Assembly: GCA_963796155.1 (NCBI GenBank)
Contig: CAWCKT010000048.1
Span: 72,127-136,126 of the forward strand
DNA from: AP-15 sp963796155
GTDB taxonomy: Bacteria; Pseudomonadota; Alphaproteobacteria; ATCC43930; CGMCC-115725
Length of the DNA stretch: 64,000 nt
Direction of reading: 5' to 3'
The position numbers were made by a program, and so were the translations under genes. The notes under the pieces were generated by a model. That model saw only the letters and a list, made by a program, of their open reading frames with translations. It was not told where the DNA came from and did not search any database. Positions 8,621-16,893 of this stretch are shown here, piece by piece (the stretch's first letter is position 1; every line of letters begins with the position of its first letter).

Positions 8621-8640
8621 TCGGTAATATACATTACCGA
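8621..8640. promoter_or_regulatory. Perfect 8-bp inverted repeat, possible operator
   Basis: TCGGTAAT-ATAC-ATTACCGA is a 20-bp dyad 20 nt after the Crp/Fnr gene and 77 nt before the receiver gene. It lacks a T-run, so an operator is as likely as a terminator. It does not resemble the usual Crp or Fnr consensus (TGTGA or TTGAT half-sites). Confidence 0.4.
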
Positions 8641-8716
8641 CGCATTCCCTCAACGAGGTCAGAATGAAGACTCGTAGGGAGCTGGATCGGGCAACCAGCC
8701 ACGGGAGGTCGGAAGA

Positions 8717-9115
8717 ATGATGGGCCAACCAAAGCATATTCTTGTCGTCGATGATGATGTCGATGTCCGGGATGTGATCGTCGCTATCCTTGAAAGTCAC
8801 AACTTTCGAGTTAGTTATGCGGCGAGCGGCGCCTCGATGCGCGACTTTCTGCAAACTGCCGGCCCGGTCGATTGCGTCGTCCTCGACGCCCTTATGCCCG
8901 GAGAAGGAAACATTTCATTGGTCCTCCATCTGAAGAAAGTCGGGCTTCCTGTTGTAGTGACTTCCGGAAACCGCGACGCGATCGAGCGCGCCGAAGAACA
9001 TAACCTCCAACTCCTGCGGAAACCGTTCCACGCACAAGAACTTTTCGATGCCGTCAACACGGCGCTCGCCAGCGGTGAGTTTGGACAGCGATCACAAGGT
9101 GACGGTGGATGCTAG
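8717..9115 (+). CDS. Single-domain response regulator (receiver)
   Basis: A 132-residue stand-alone receiver domain: acidic pocket VVDDDVDVRD near the N-terminus, phospho-acceptor Asp in CVVLDALMP (about residue 57), a Thr/Ser switch in VVTSG and the conserved Lys in LRKPF. There is no output domain. GGAGGT lies about 10 nt before the ATG at 8717. It is probably a phosphorylation partner of one of the nearby hybrid kinases, passing the signal by protein-protein contact. Confidence 0.9.
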   Translation: MMGQPKHILVVDDDVDVRDVIVAILESHNFRVSYAASGASMRDFLQTAGPVDCVVLDALMPGEGNISLVLHLKKVGLPVVVTSGNRDAIERAEEHNLQLLRKPFHAQELFDAVNTALASGEFGQRSQGDGGC

Positions 9116-9137
9116 GTAAAGACGGGAGGAAGCGACA

Positions 9138-9353
9138 ATGTCCGGTTGGTACGTGTCTTATCGAGCCGGAGCCGCCACGGTTATGATCTTAGCCAAAAGC
9201 AGAGATGAGGCCATCAGTGCCGCGTGCGGTCTGCTGGATCGAAAGATAAACGTTCAGGAAATCGGGCCACTTCTCGGAATGCGCCATCCTGGCGACATCA
9301 TCAATTCGGTCGAAATCCGTAAATTACACGCAATGCGCACTCACGCCGAGTAG
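9138..9353 (+). CDS. Small hypothetical protein
   Basis: A 71-residue protein starting MSGWYVSYRAGAATVMILAK. A GGGAGGA ribosome binding site is about 10 nt upstream and the gene follows the receiver by 22 bp, so they are probably co-transcribed. It has no recognised domain, signal peptide or membrane segment. The composition and spacing support a real gene; the function is unknown. Confidence 0.65.
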   Translation: MSGWYVSYRAGAATVMILAKSRDEAISAACGLLDRKINVQEIGPLLGMRHPGDIINSVEIRKLHAMRTHAE

Positions 9354-9427
9354 CGCCCACACTGCCTGCTGCACGAACCGGCAAAGTCGAAGCCGAAGGG
9401 CCTGGACACCAGCGTCATGCCGTCGCA

Positions 9428-9457
9428 TTGGTAGAGCGGCTTTCGCCGCTCTACCAA
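9428..9457. terminator. Bidirectional hairpin between convergent genes
   Basis: TTGGTAGAGCGGC / GCCGCTCTACCAA forms a perfect 13-bp stem with a TTTC loop, with A/T-rich flanks on both sides. It lies between the 71-residue gene (+) and the PRC-barrel gene (-), where a shared terminator is expected. Confidence 0.6.
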
Positions 9458-9483
9458 TTTCCAAAGGTTCGTGCCGCGACTGA

Positions 9484-9867
9484 TCACCAGTAAGTCGACA
9501 CCCCGTAGTAATCATGAACGTTCTTTTCCCAGTCGCGGCCGACCCCGCCGGCATCCCATCCACCAAACAGCGGCGGCCCGTTGCGGAGCTGGTCTTCGGT
9601 AACGTCGAGCTCGTAGGCGTCCAGACGTTCGTTGTAACGCAGCAGGTTCCACGGCAGCGCGCGATATTCGTCGCCGATGCCGAGAAACCCGCCAAAGGTC
9701 ATGACCGCATAGGCCACCTTTCCGGTGCGCTTATCGATCATGACGCGCTCGATCGCGCCGAGCTTGTCACCATTGCTGCGGCGAACCGACGTGCCTTCGA
9801 CCTTGTCACTCGCGATGAGTCGCGCAGTCTCCCGCGCCGTGACCTCGGGTCCAACAGCAGTTGTCAT
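9484..9867 (-). CDS. PRC-barrel domain protein
   Basis: A 127-residue soluble protein with the PRC-barrel fold: ASDKVEGTSVRRSNGDKLG then KVAYAVMTFGGFLGIGDEYR, a layout seen in many alphaproteobacterial stress proteins. The start is set at ATG 9867 (MTTAVGPEV) because GGAGGAG lies just before it; an in-frame ATG at 9879 is less likely. An EcfG-like promoter (9901-9926) ends 34 nt upstream. The C-terminal part is rich in aromatic and acidic residues. The ligand or partner is unknown. Confidence 0.85.
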   Translation of the reverse strand: MTTAVGPEVTARETARLIASDKVEGTSVRRSNGDKLGAIERVMIDKRTGKVAYAVMTFGGFLGIGDEYRALPWNLLRYNERLDAYELDVTEDQLRNGPPLFGGWDAGGVGRDWEKNVHDYYGVSTYW

Positions 9868-9900
9868 AATCTCCTCCATGTGAAATCTGGATACCTAAAA

Positions 9901-9926
9901 AACCGTTGCAACGGGAAGTAAGTTCC
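9901..9926 (-). promoter_or_regulatory. EcfG-type promoter (GGAAC-N17-GGTT)
   Basis: On the minus strand GGAAC (9926-9922) and GGTT (9904-9901) are 17 nt apart. This is one mismatch from the consensus -10. It ends 34 nt before the PRC-barrel ATG. Confidence 0.6.
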
Positions 9927-10010
9927 GTCAGATCATTGAAAATTTCCAAACGGTCCCGGCCATAGGCCGTCAAAATTTGAAACCGTATTCAAGGTTGATT
10001 GGCGTTAGAC

Positions 10011-11894
10011 CTATTGCAATACTACTTCGGGTTCAGCTTTAGCTTTATCTTTAGATAAAGCGATTTTTGCAATCGCATCGGATAACGAGAACACCACGAT
10101 ATCTGCCCCAGTTGCATCGATCATCGCCAGCTCTTCCACGGGCGATCCCCAGAACCCGAGCAATATCTTCGCCTGCGTCGCGCGCCGGCGAACCCGCCTG
10201 ACGAGGTAGTGCGCGCGGGCCGGCGACCCGGTGCTGATCAGCGAAAGAACCACCAGCACCGCGTCCTCGAGGCATGACGGGTGGAAGGCATCGGATGCCA
10301 GTGCGTCCGCGGAAATGACGGGCCCGATCTCGACGCGGCCCTGCGCGCGCAGGAGATGAACCAGCAACAACCCAGCGGCCTCGTCGAGCTCGTTGCGGCC
10401 GGCCAGGCAGACGATCCCCGGCGTCTCTTTATTTTTGGACTTCTCGGCGTGCTCGGGGCTGGCGTCTGCGGCCGTGGCCGTGTCGTCGGAGAGGTTTTCG
10501 AGCATCGCCCGGATGCCGTCTTTTATCCTCGTGCGACGTTCGGGAGACAGCGCGTCGCGGTCGCTGTCAGCCTGGGCTCTCGCTAAGGCCGGGATCGCGA
10601 CGTCGTCGAAAAACTCGGTGAGCGATTGTTCTCGCGCGAATTCTTCGGCCTGTTCGGTGGCCTCTTCGGGATCATTCGCGAGCAAACGCTGGAACAGGGT
10701 TTCGTCGGGTGTGAGCACGGGTTCGTTGCCGAGCATCACGTCAAGGAATTGCAGTTGCGGCACGTGCCGGCCGAGAACCACGAGACATACGGTCATCGGG
10801 GTCGACAACAATAAACCGATCGGTCCCCACAGCCACGTCCAGAAGGTTGCCGCCGCAATCACCGCGACCGCAGACAAACCCGTACTCGCACCATAGACCC
10901 ATGGTTCGAGCAGGTTGGCGACGACGAGCTCGATCGCGCCGTACAGCAATATGGTCCAGGCCAGCAAGGCCCAACCCGGGTCGACCGCGACGGCAAGTGC
11001 AGCCGGGAAGGAAGCCGCGATGACGATACCTAGATACGGAATGAAGCGCAGCAACGCGGCGAGAATGCCCCATAATGCTGCATGCGGAATCCCGATCAGG
11101 CTTAGACCGAGACCAATTGGGACGCCGCAGCTGATATTGACGACAAGCTGCCGCAGCAAGTAACGGCTGATCCGTTGTGCTGCGTCGTCCATCGCCGCGG
11201 TCGTCCGGTGGAGATCGCCGCGGCCGGCCAGCCGCAGCAGGCGGTCCCGCAGGTCCTCCCGCTCGAGCAGGATCAAAATGACAAAGACGATCACCAGCCC
11301 GGCGATCGCCAGTGGCCCGAGCAGAGGTCCGAGAATGGTCTCCACGATCTGCAGCGGCCCCGGTTCGGGCTGGCGTATTTCGACCGGTATCGGCGTCGTC
11401 GGCACACCCACGGAAGCTCCGGGTGGCGATGGCGGGCTTGCCGGGGCGGCATTTTGGACCTCAGACTTGGCGAGCTCGCGACGCAGCTCGTGCAGCATCG
11501 CCGCGGCGCGGCGGAAGACGCCGCCGCCGGGTATAATCCCCGGAACTGTGCGAATTTTCTCCTCGATGTTGTATCGATATTGGGGAAGCTCCTGCGCCAG
11601 CGAAGAGACCTCGTGGACGATGATCGCGGCAAACCCGCAGATCGCGAGGAAAGCGACGAGCACCGTGACACTCACTGCAGCGACCCGGCTTACCCGCAAA
11701 CGACGGAGCCAGCGGACCGCCGGCGCCAGCATAAAACTCAACAGCACGGCAAGCGTGACCGGAACCATCACGTCGCGCGCAAAATACAGGATGGCGATGA
11801 CCACTCCCGATGTGAGGATGGTCAGCATCCCAAAGAGACCAGTGGGAAATACAGCGGAGGCGGGGCGGTCAGACGGCAGAGATCGATCGGCCAT
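10011..11894 (-). CDS. AI-2E family (PerM/YdiK-type) transporter with extra C-terminal domain
   Basis: A 627-residue inner-membrane protein. The first 380 or so residues carry the AI-2E family core: N-terminal hairpins (GVVIAILYFARDVMVPVTLA), a soluble insert rich in proline (about 150-185), and the C-terminal helix bundle with FIPYLGIVIAASFPAAL and ANLLEPWVYG. Family members are exporters or antiporters; autoinducer transport is proven only for a few. The last 120 residues form an additional alpha/beta domain (IVCLAGRNELDEAAGLLLVH onward) that looks like the receiver-like half of a B12-binding fold, which ordinary members lack. ATG 11894 is preferred over a TTG at 11906. Confidence 0.85.
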   Translation of the reverse strand: MADRSLPSDRPASAVFPTGLFGMLTILTSGVVIAILYFARDVMVPVTLAVLLSFMLAPAVRWLRRLRVSRVAAVSVTVLVAFLAICGFAAIIVHEVSSLAQELPQYRYNIEEKIRTVPGIIPGGGVFRRAAAMLHELRRELAKSEVQNAAPASPPSPPGASVGVPTTPIPVEIRQPEPGPLQIVETILGPLLGPLAIAGLVIVFVILILLEREDLRDRLLRLAGRGDLHRTTAAMDDAAQRISRYLLRQLVVNISCGVPIGLGLSLIGIPHAALWGILAALLRFIPYLGIVIAASFPAALAVAVDPGWALLAWTILLYGAIELVVANLLEPWVYGASTGLSAVAVIAAATFWTWLWGPIGLLLSTPMTVCLVVLGRHVPQLQFLDVMLGNEPVLTPDETLFQRLLANDPEEATEQAEEFAREQSLTEFFDDVAIPALARAQADSDRDALSPERRTRIKDGIRAMLENLSDDTATAADASPEHAEKSKNKETPGIVCLAGRNELDEAAGLLLVHLLRAQGRVEIGPVISADALASDAFHPSCLEDAVLVVLSLISTGSPARAHYLVRRVRRRATQAKILLGFWGSPVEELAMIDATGADIVVFSLSDAIAKIALSKDKAKAEPEVVLQ

Positions 11895-12035
11895 CAGGAC
11901 CGCCAAGCCAATTATCGGATGCAGCGCTCCGCGGCCAAATCACTCTCGACACGCCCTCAGGTAACTTGCTGGTGACGGGCGAATATCTCCCACGGCAGCC
12001 CTCGAGAGGCTCGGAACATGCAACGCCACGGAATT

Positions 12036-12419
12036 CTACGAGCGGTGGATCAGATAGGCTAGCGCATACCCTGCAGCACCGGCGAGGAGCAGAGCGGTCA
12101 ACGGCTGCTCCGCCGCATATCGCTGAATAAATCCACCGGCGCGAGCGCCCTGCTCGTACAGAGCCGTCGCAGTTTGGCTCGCCTGGTTGCCCGCTTCGCG
12201 AGCAGCCGATTGGACGACGTCACCGGCCTGTGCGAGCGCCTCAGCGCCGACCCTGGCGGCTTCCCCAACCAACGCGCTGGCGCGGTCCGTGGTCTCTCGC
12301 GCCACCTGATCGAGCTTGCCTCGAATACTTGCCCCCGTCTGCCCGGCAAGGTCGCCGGCCATTTCTCCCACCTTCGTAGCGGTGTCGCTGGCGACACCCT
12401 TGAGCTGCTGTTGATCCAT
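12036..12419 (-). CDS. YqjD/ElaB-like (DUF883-type) membrane-anchored helical protein
   Basis: A 127-residue protein with a long Ala/Gly/Gln-rich amphipathic helical body and a C-terminal transmembrane anchor (LTALLLAGAAGYALAYLIHRS region). This is the layout of YqjD-like proteins, which sit on the inner membrane and can associate with ribosomes in Escherichia coli; the assignment is by architecture only. The start at 12419 is chosen because AAGGAGGAG precedes it. It sits with other small stress proteins. Confidence 0.7.
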   Translation of the reverse strand: MDQQQLKGVASDTATKVGEMAGDLAGQTGASIRGKLDQVARETTDRASALVGEAARVGAEALAQAGDVVQSAAREAGNQASQTATALYEQGARAGGFIQRYAAEQPLTALLLAGAAGYALAYLIHRS

Positions 12420-12446
12420 CTTCTCCTCCTTGCAGAAAATCACCGT

Positions 12447-12566
12447 TCAACGAGTAGAACAATCGGCGCGCCAAAAAACGCTTCTCATGCCGAGTTCGCC
12501 GTGCTTGAATTCGTGCATCACGCGGCCGACCGTGTCCTGCTGCGCTTTCGACTGATGTCTTGCCAT
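12447..12566 (-). pseudogene. Truncated DUF6496-like small basic protein
   Basis: The ORF begins MARHQSKAQQDTVGRVMHEF and continues KHGEL, which matches the start of DUF6496 proteins. Those continue with a Lys/Gly-rich middle about twice this length. Here the frame leaves the family after HGEL and stops, so only the first 25 or so residues are recognisable. It is probably a decayed gene just upstream of the YqjD-like gene. Confidence 0.45.
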
Positions 12567-12747
12567 TGGCACCTCGCGAAATAATCGCTTCCTCGACAAA
12601 TCGCTCGGGGCAATCTTTGGTTCCACGCCGTGACGGCGATCGAACACCCGCGCTTCGGCAAGTGCGATCGCGCTCCAGGCTACCGCTCCCGCAGCCAGCC
12701 GCCGGATCGCGTGCAGGAGGGTGATAAATAGGTTGACGGGGCCGCTC

Positions 12748-12773
12748 GGAACTGTTCGGCGGGCGAGGGCGTT
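12748..12773 (+). promoter_or_regulatory. EcfG-type promoter (GGAAC-N17-CGTT)
   Basis: GGAAC at 12748-12752 and CGTT at 12770-12773 are separated by 17 nt, an exact consensus match. It ends 40 nt before the ATG of the small exported protein at 12813. Confidence 0.7.
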
Positions 12774-12812
12774 CCATCAAAAGTATCGGAGGCATCTAAG
12801 AGGGAGCCGATC

Positions 12813-13079
12813 ATGGCTTTTTGTGCACGTTTCCTGCCTACGGCAGCGCTCGTCGCGGGCCTCGCAGTAGCCCCGGCCGCCTACGCGGCCCACTGGCATG
12901 GCGGGCCTAACTACCACCATGGCAATAACGTTGGCGCCGCGGTCGTCGGCGGTCTCGTCGGCCTCGGCGTCGGGGCCGCGATCGCCTCCGGCGGCTATTA
13001 CGCGCCGCCGCCGGTCTATTACGGGCCGCCGCCCGGCTACTACGCACCGCCGCCCCCAGCCGTTTACTACGGCTACTGA
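12813..13079 (+). CDS. Small exported Gly/Pro/Tyr-rich protein
   Basis: An 88-residue protein with a clear signal peptide (MAFCARFLPTAALVAGLAVA, cleavage after AYA). A glycine-rich hydrophobic segment (GAAVVGGLVGLGVGAAIASG) follows, and then a low-complexity tail of repeated YYxPPP units. Such proteins are common, uncharacterised outer-envelope components in rhizobia. It has an exact EcfG-type promoter and lies 41 bp before the Spy-like gene, so the two are probably one stress transcript ending at the terminator at 13687. Confidence 0.75.
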   Translation: MAFCARFLPTAALVAGLAVAPAAYAAHWHGGPNYHHGNNVGAAVVGGLVGLGVGAAIASGGYYAPPPVYYGPPPGYYAPPPPAVYYGY

Positions 13080-13120
13080 GCGCGGTCTGCCTCTCGCAAC
13101 ACTCACGCTGGAGTCCTTCG

Positions 13121-13648
13121 ATGAAAATACTTCCATCTACCCGTCTCGCTCCGGTGGCTGTGGCAGCGCTTCTGGCGCTACCCGCGGCGGCCTTTGCCCA
13201 ATCCTCGGCGGCCCCCGCCGCCATGCCGCAGGGCGCTAGCCCACCCGCTGCCGCCTCCTCGCCGATGGCCGGACACCCGGTTGCCGGCAAGAATGCCGAG
13301 GAGCGCGTTGCGCGGCGGATCAACGAGCTGCACGCGCAGCTGCGCATCACCCCGGCAGAACAGCAGCAATGGGAGCAATTCGCCCAGGTGATGCGCGCTA
13401 ACGCCCGCGACATGGACCAGACCTTCATGCAGCGCGCCGAGCAGTTCCCGTCGATGAACGCGGTGCAGAACATGCAGTCCTACGAGCAGATCGCCGAGGC
13501 GCACGCCCAGCACGTGCAGAAGCTCGTGACAGCTTTCGAAAACCTGTACAATGCGATGCCCGACCAGCAGAAGCAGCTTGCGGACCAAGTGTTCCGCACC
13601 AACGCAGAGCAGCATGCGGCGCGATCGCACGGCGGCCGCAACGGGTAA
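13121..13648 (+). CDS. Periplasmic Spy/LTXXQ-like chaperone
   Basis: A 175-residue exported protein: signal peptide with cleavage near AFA-QS, an Ala/Pro-rich linker, then an all-helical, Gln/Met-rich domain (about 60-165) containing LRITPAEQQQWEQF, which matches the LTxxQ repeat that defines Spy/CpxP-type periplasmic proteins. In the family these bind unfolded proteins or metals during envelope stress. It follows the Gly/Pro/Tyr-rich gene and is followed by a strong terminator. Confidence 0.8.
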   Translation: MKILPSTRLAPVAVAALLALPAAAFAQSSAAPAAMPQGASPPAAASSPMAGHPVAGKNAEERVARRINELHAQLRITPAEQQQWEQFAQVMRANARDMDQTFMQRAEQFPSMNAVQNMQSYEQIAEAHAQHVQKLVTAFENLYNAMPDQQKQLADQVFRTNAEQHAARSHGGRNG

Positions 13649-13686
13649 GCCGCCTTGCCGCGGTGTTACCGGGTGTACTACAGAGA

Positions 13687-13714
13687 AAGGCCCCGCCGCG
13701 GCGGGGCCTTTTTT
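13687..13714 (+). terminator. Rho-independent terminator
   Basis: AAGGCCCCGC / GCGGGGCCTT stem (10 bp, CGCG loop) followed by a run of T at 13709-13714. It ends the small exported-protein operon. Confidence 0.85.
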
Positions 13715-14192
13715 GAGAAGCGGCAGGATCAGGCGCGGCGCCACCACTGGCCGCCGGGTCGCTTTTTCGGCGTTGCAAATCCAAACTACGCTATACTATA
13801 GACGCCACTTCTTTCCGCCGGAAGCTTTGGCGCCTTGAGCGCGAGATGTCTCGTCTCCGGTCGGCTCGACAGCGGCTGGGGCGATTAACCGAGCGCCGGC
13901 TGCGGCCTGCTGCTGCTGATCGTGATCATTCTCCTATTGGTGCGATTTCGTCTCACGTGACGGTCTCTCCCGTGATCGACAGTATAAGGCTCAGGAAGAC
14001 CGGACATCGCGCAGGTTGATACAATCATCCGCTATCGGGCGATCCGCTGTTAATCTTCTTATTGCAGGGGGCTCGTCTTCCGTGACGCTGAACTTTTCGG
14101 CGTGGGTTCTGGTAATCAGAGAAAAACTTGGCTACTCTACGAATGCTCAGCCCGTACGTGAAACGCGAACCCATCGACAATCGGTGCGATAC
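13715..14192. other. Intergenic region before the second hybrid kinase
   Basis: It contains a decayed DUF3309 copy (13871-13960) and otherwise no supportable gene. The frame of the kinase is open back to 14016, but this part lacks recognisable protein sequence. Confidence 0.4.
13871..13960 (+). pseudogene. Decayed C-terminal half of a DUF3309 gene
   Basis: Read in frame it gives SGWG, D, stop, PSAGCGLLLLIVIILLLV, then a divergent tail. This aligns with GGWGYYPSGGFGLLLVIVIILLVMG of the intact DUF3309 gene at 3983-4138. An in-frame stop replaces the YY and the first half is missing, so it is a relic of a second copy. Confidence 0.55.
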
Positions 14193-16439
14193 ATGACCGA
14201 CCGCAGTTCGGCGAAGACGCTCTGGGAAGGATTTGCCCTGATCCTCCTGCCGTCTCTCGTGCTGATCGGTCTTGAAATTTACCAACTCGCCGCGACCGTT
14301 CCGCAGCTCAGGGCAAGCCAGGCCCTGGTCGACCATTCCATCGAAGTGATGACGACGGCGCATGCCCTCGAGCTGGCGATGCAAGACGCCGAGCGAGGCC
14401 AGCGCGGCTTCCTGATCACGGGAGACGAGGCCTATCTCGATCCTTACAGATCGGGTGTGCAGCAGGCCCCCATCCTGATTTCGAAGCTGAAGCAGCTCAC
14501 TCGCGACAATCCCGAGCAACAGCGGCGGTGGCCGGAGCTCGAAAACCAGATCGACATAAAGCTGACCGAGCTGAAAAGCACCATCGCGGCGCGCCGGACG
14601 GCGGGTTTCGATGCAGCCCGGCAAATCGTCGAGACGAATGTGGGCGCCGATAGTATGCGCGCCATCGTCCAGCTCCTCAATGCCGCCACCGCGACCGAAA
14701 ACGGATTGCTGAAGGAGCGGCAGGCGGCAGGTGACGAAGCCGAACATGCCGCCGCGGTCGTGAGCGCGATCGGTGTCGCGGTGGCGTTCGTGATCATTGC
14801 GCTGGGCGGCTTCCTCCTGGCGATCGGCGTTCGCCGCCTCTTGCGATCGGAGCAGGCGCTGCGCGCCAGCGAGGGCCGTTTTCGCCTGATGGTCTCCGGG
14901 ATCAAAGACTATGCGATCTTCATGCTCGACACCGAGGGCCGGGTCGTCAGTTGGAACCAGGGGGCGGCGCGCATGAAGGGTTATCGAGCGGAGGAAATCC
15001 TAGGCCGGCATTTCTCGTGCTTTTACCGCAGCGAGGACGCTCGGTCCGGCCTCCCCGAGCATCTACTCGGGACTGCAATCGCTCGCGGGAGTACCTCGCA
15101 TGAAGGCTGGCGGCTTCGCAAAGACGGTTCACAGTTTTGGGCAAGCGTTCTGATCACGGCAATCCGTGACGAAAGCGGCAACTTGCAAGGGTTTGCCAAG
15201 CTCACCCGCGATGTTACCGAGCGCCTGGAGGCGGAAGCGGCACTCGCGCGGGAGCGAGAAGAACGTGAACGTGCAGAGGAAATTCTCCGCCAGGCTGAGA
15301 AGATGGATGTGATCGGCCAGCTCACCGGCGGCATCGCCCATGATTTCAACAATATGCTGGCCGTCATCACGGGAAACCTCGAAATTCTGCAGCTGCGCTT
15401 GCGATCCGATGACGCGAAGATCCGCGACCCCGTCCGACAGGCAATCGAAGCTGCCGATCGGAGCGCGGAGCTGACGCAGCGGTTGCTGGCGTTTTCACGC
15501 CGTCAACCTCTCGAACCAAAGGCGATAGACGCGAACAAACTGGTTTCCGGCATGTCCAATCTTCTGCACCGGACCCTCGGCGAACACATGGCGATCGAAA
15601 CCGTTCTCGCCGCGGGGCTTTGGCCCGTCTTCGCCGACGTCAACCAGCTCGAGAACGCGTTGTTGAATTTGGCGGTCAACGCGCGGGACGCCATGCCGAA
15701 TGGCGGCAAGCTCACGATAGAAACCGGCAACGTCTACCTCGACGAGGCGTATGCCGCAGCTCACACGGAGGTCAGCCAGGGGCAATACGTAATGTTCGCG
15801 GTCACCGATACAGGCATCGGGATGGGCCAAGAAATCATCGAGAAAGCTTTCGAGCCGTTCTTCACGACGAAGCCGGCGGGGCACGGCACGGGCCTCGGAC
15901 TCTCCCAAGTCTACGGTTTCATCAAGCAGTCGGAGGGGCACATAAAGATCTACAGCGAGCTTGGCGAGGGCACCACCGTCAAGCTCTACCTGCCGCGATT
16001 TACCGGCGCCACCGTCGATACCTGCGAGCCGACCGGAATGCAGCCAGCCTCTGCGCAACCGCAATCGGGAACGGTTCTCGTCGTCGAAGACAACGAGCTC
16101 TTGTCGGTGTCCACCGCCGAGATGCTGCAGCAACACGGTTTTCGGGTGCTGTCGGCGGCTGACGGTGCAGCCGCGTTGCAAGTGCTCGCTGCGGAACCGG
16201 ATATCCGGCTCTTGTTTACGGATGTCGGGCTTCCCGGTGGGCTGAACGGGCGTCAGCTCGCCGATGAAGCTCAAAGGCTGCGCCCCGACCTCAAGGTGCT
16301 GTTCACCACCGGGTACGCGCGAAACGCCATCATCCATCAGGGCAGGCTCGATCCCGGTGTCGAGCTGATCGTCAAGCCGTTCAGCTACGCCGCCTTGGTT
16401 GCCAAGATCCGACGCGTGATGGCTGAGGAGGTGAGTTAG
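14193..16439 (+). CDS. CHASE3-PAS hybrid sensor histidine kinase
   Basis: A 748-residue membrane kinase. TM1 is about residues 12-34, then a periplasmic CHASE3-type domain (AMQDAERGQRGFLITGDEAY), TM2 about 190-215, one PAS (about 225-345), a coiled coil, HisKA with the phospho-acceptor His at about 383 (GGIAHDFNNML), HATPase (DTGIGM, GTGLGLS), and a C-terminal receiver with phospho-acceptor Asp at about 677 (LLFTDVGLP). The start at 14193 (MTDRSSAKTLWEG) places TM1 correctly; the frame is open to 14016 without support. Its 3' end overlaps the convergent receiver gene by 59 bp. Confidence 0.9.
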   Translation: MTDRSSAKTLWEGFALILLPSLVLIGLEIYQLAATVPQLRASQALVDHSIEVMTTAHALELAMQDAERGQRGFLITGDEAYLDPYRSGVQQAPILISKLKQLTRDNPEQQRRWPELENQIDIKLTELKSTIAARRTAGFDAARQIVETNVGADSMRAIVQLLNAATATENGLLKERQAAGDEAEHAAAVVSAIGVAVAFVIIALGGFLLAIGVRRLLRSEQALRASEGRFRLMVSGIKDYAIFMLDTEGRVVSWNQGAARMKGYRAEEILGRHFSCFYRSEDARSGLPEHLLGTAIARGSTSHEGWRLRKDGSQFWASVLITAIRDESGNLQGFAKLTRDVTERLEAEAALAREREERERAEEILRQAEKMDVIGQLTGGIAHDFNNMLAVITGNLEILQLRLRSDDAKIRDPVRQAIEAADRSAELTQRLLAFSRRQPLEPKAIDANKLVSGMSNLLHRTLGEHMAIETVLAAGLWPVFADVNQLENALLNLAVNARDAMPNGGKLTIETGNVYLDEAYAAAHTEVSQGQYVMFAVTDTGIGMGQEIIEKAFEPFFTTKPAGHGTGLGLSQVYGFIKQSEGHIKIYSELGEGTTVKLYLPRFTGATVDTCEPTGMQPASAQPQSGTVLVVEDNELLSVSTAEMLQQHGFRVLSAADGAAALQVLAAEPDIRLLFTDVGLPGGLNGRQLADEAQRLRPDLKVLFTTGYARNAIIHQGRLDPGVELIVKPFSYAALVAKIRRVMAEEVS

Positions 16440-16848
16440 ACTTGGTTTTCTCGAGCAGAAAGCGAATACGGTCAGCTACTTCCTTCTGCCGGTAAGGCTT
16501 CGAAGTGAAATATTCGTCGCCCACGAGCCCGGCAGTACGGGCGGTGTCGCCGTGCCCAGAGGTGAGCATCACCGGAATCCCCCGGTGATGCCGGTGGACC
16601 CACCGCGCCAGCTTCAGCCCGTCCATGGCGCCGGGAAGGTGGACATCGCTGAAGACGATATCGACCGGCTCACCGGAGGCGAACGCCACGACCGCCTCCG
16701 CTGCGTCCGCCGCCTCGATGACCGCATAGCCGGAGAGGCGCAGATACTCGGCCGTGGTGACGCGCAACAGAGTTTCGTCTTCGACAACCAAAACCACCGG
16801 CCGGCGAGCCGACCGGTTCGCCATGGATGGGTTGGCGCGAGCTGTCAT
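16381..16848 (-). CDS. Single-domain response regulator
   Basis: A 155-residue stand-alone receiver: VVLVVEDETLLRVTTAEYLR, phospho-acceptor Asp in IVFSDVHLPG, switch region VMLTSGH and Lys in TSKPY. It has a basic C-terminal tail and no output domain. It runs against the CHASE3 hybrid kinase, and its last 20 or so codons overlap the kinase 3' end, so the two are antisense there. It is likely a partner of that kinase. Alternative start 16824 (MANRSARRP). Confidence 0.85.
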   Translation of the reverse strand: MTARANPSMANRSARRPVVLVVEDETLLRVTTAEYLRLSGYAVIEAADAAEAVVAFASGEPVDIVFSDVHLPGAMDGLKLARWVHRHHRGIPVMLTSGHGDTARTAGLVGDEYFTSKPYRQKEVADRIRFLLEKTKSNSPPQPSRVGSWQPRRRS

Positions 16849-16893
16849 GACGAAGAAACCTGTATTACATACGCCGATTTTCGCTAGGAGGCA

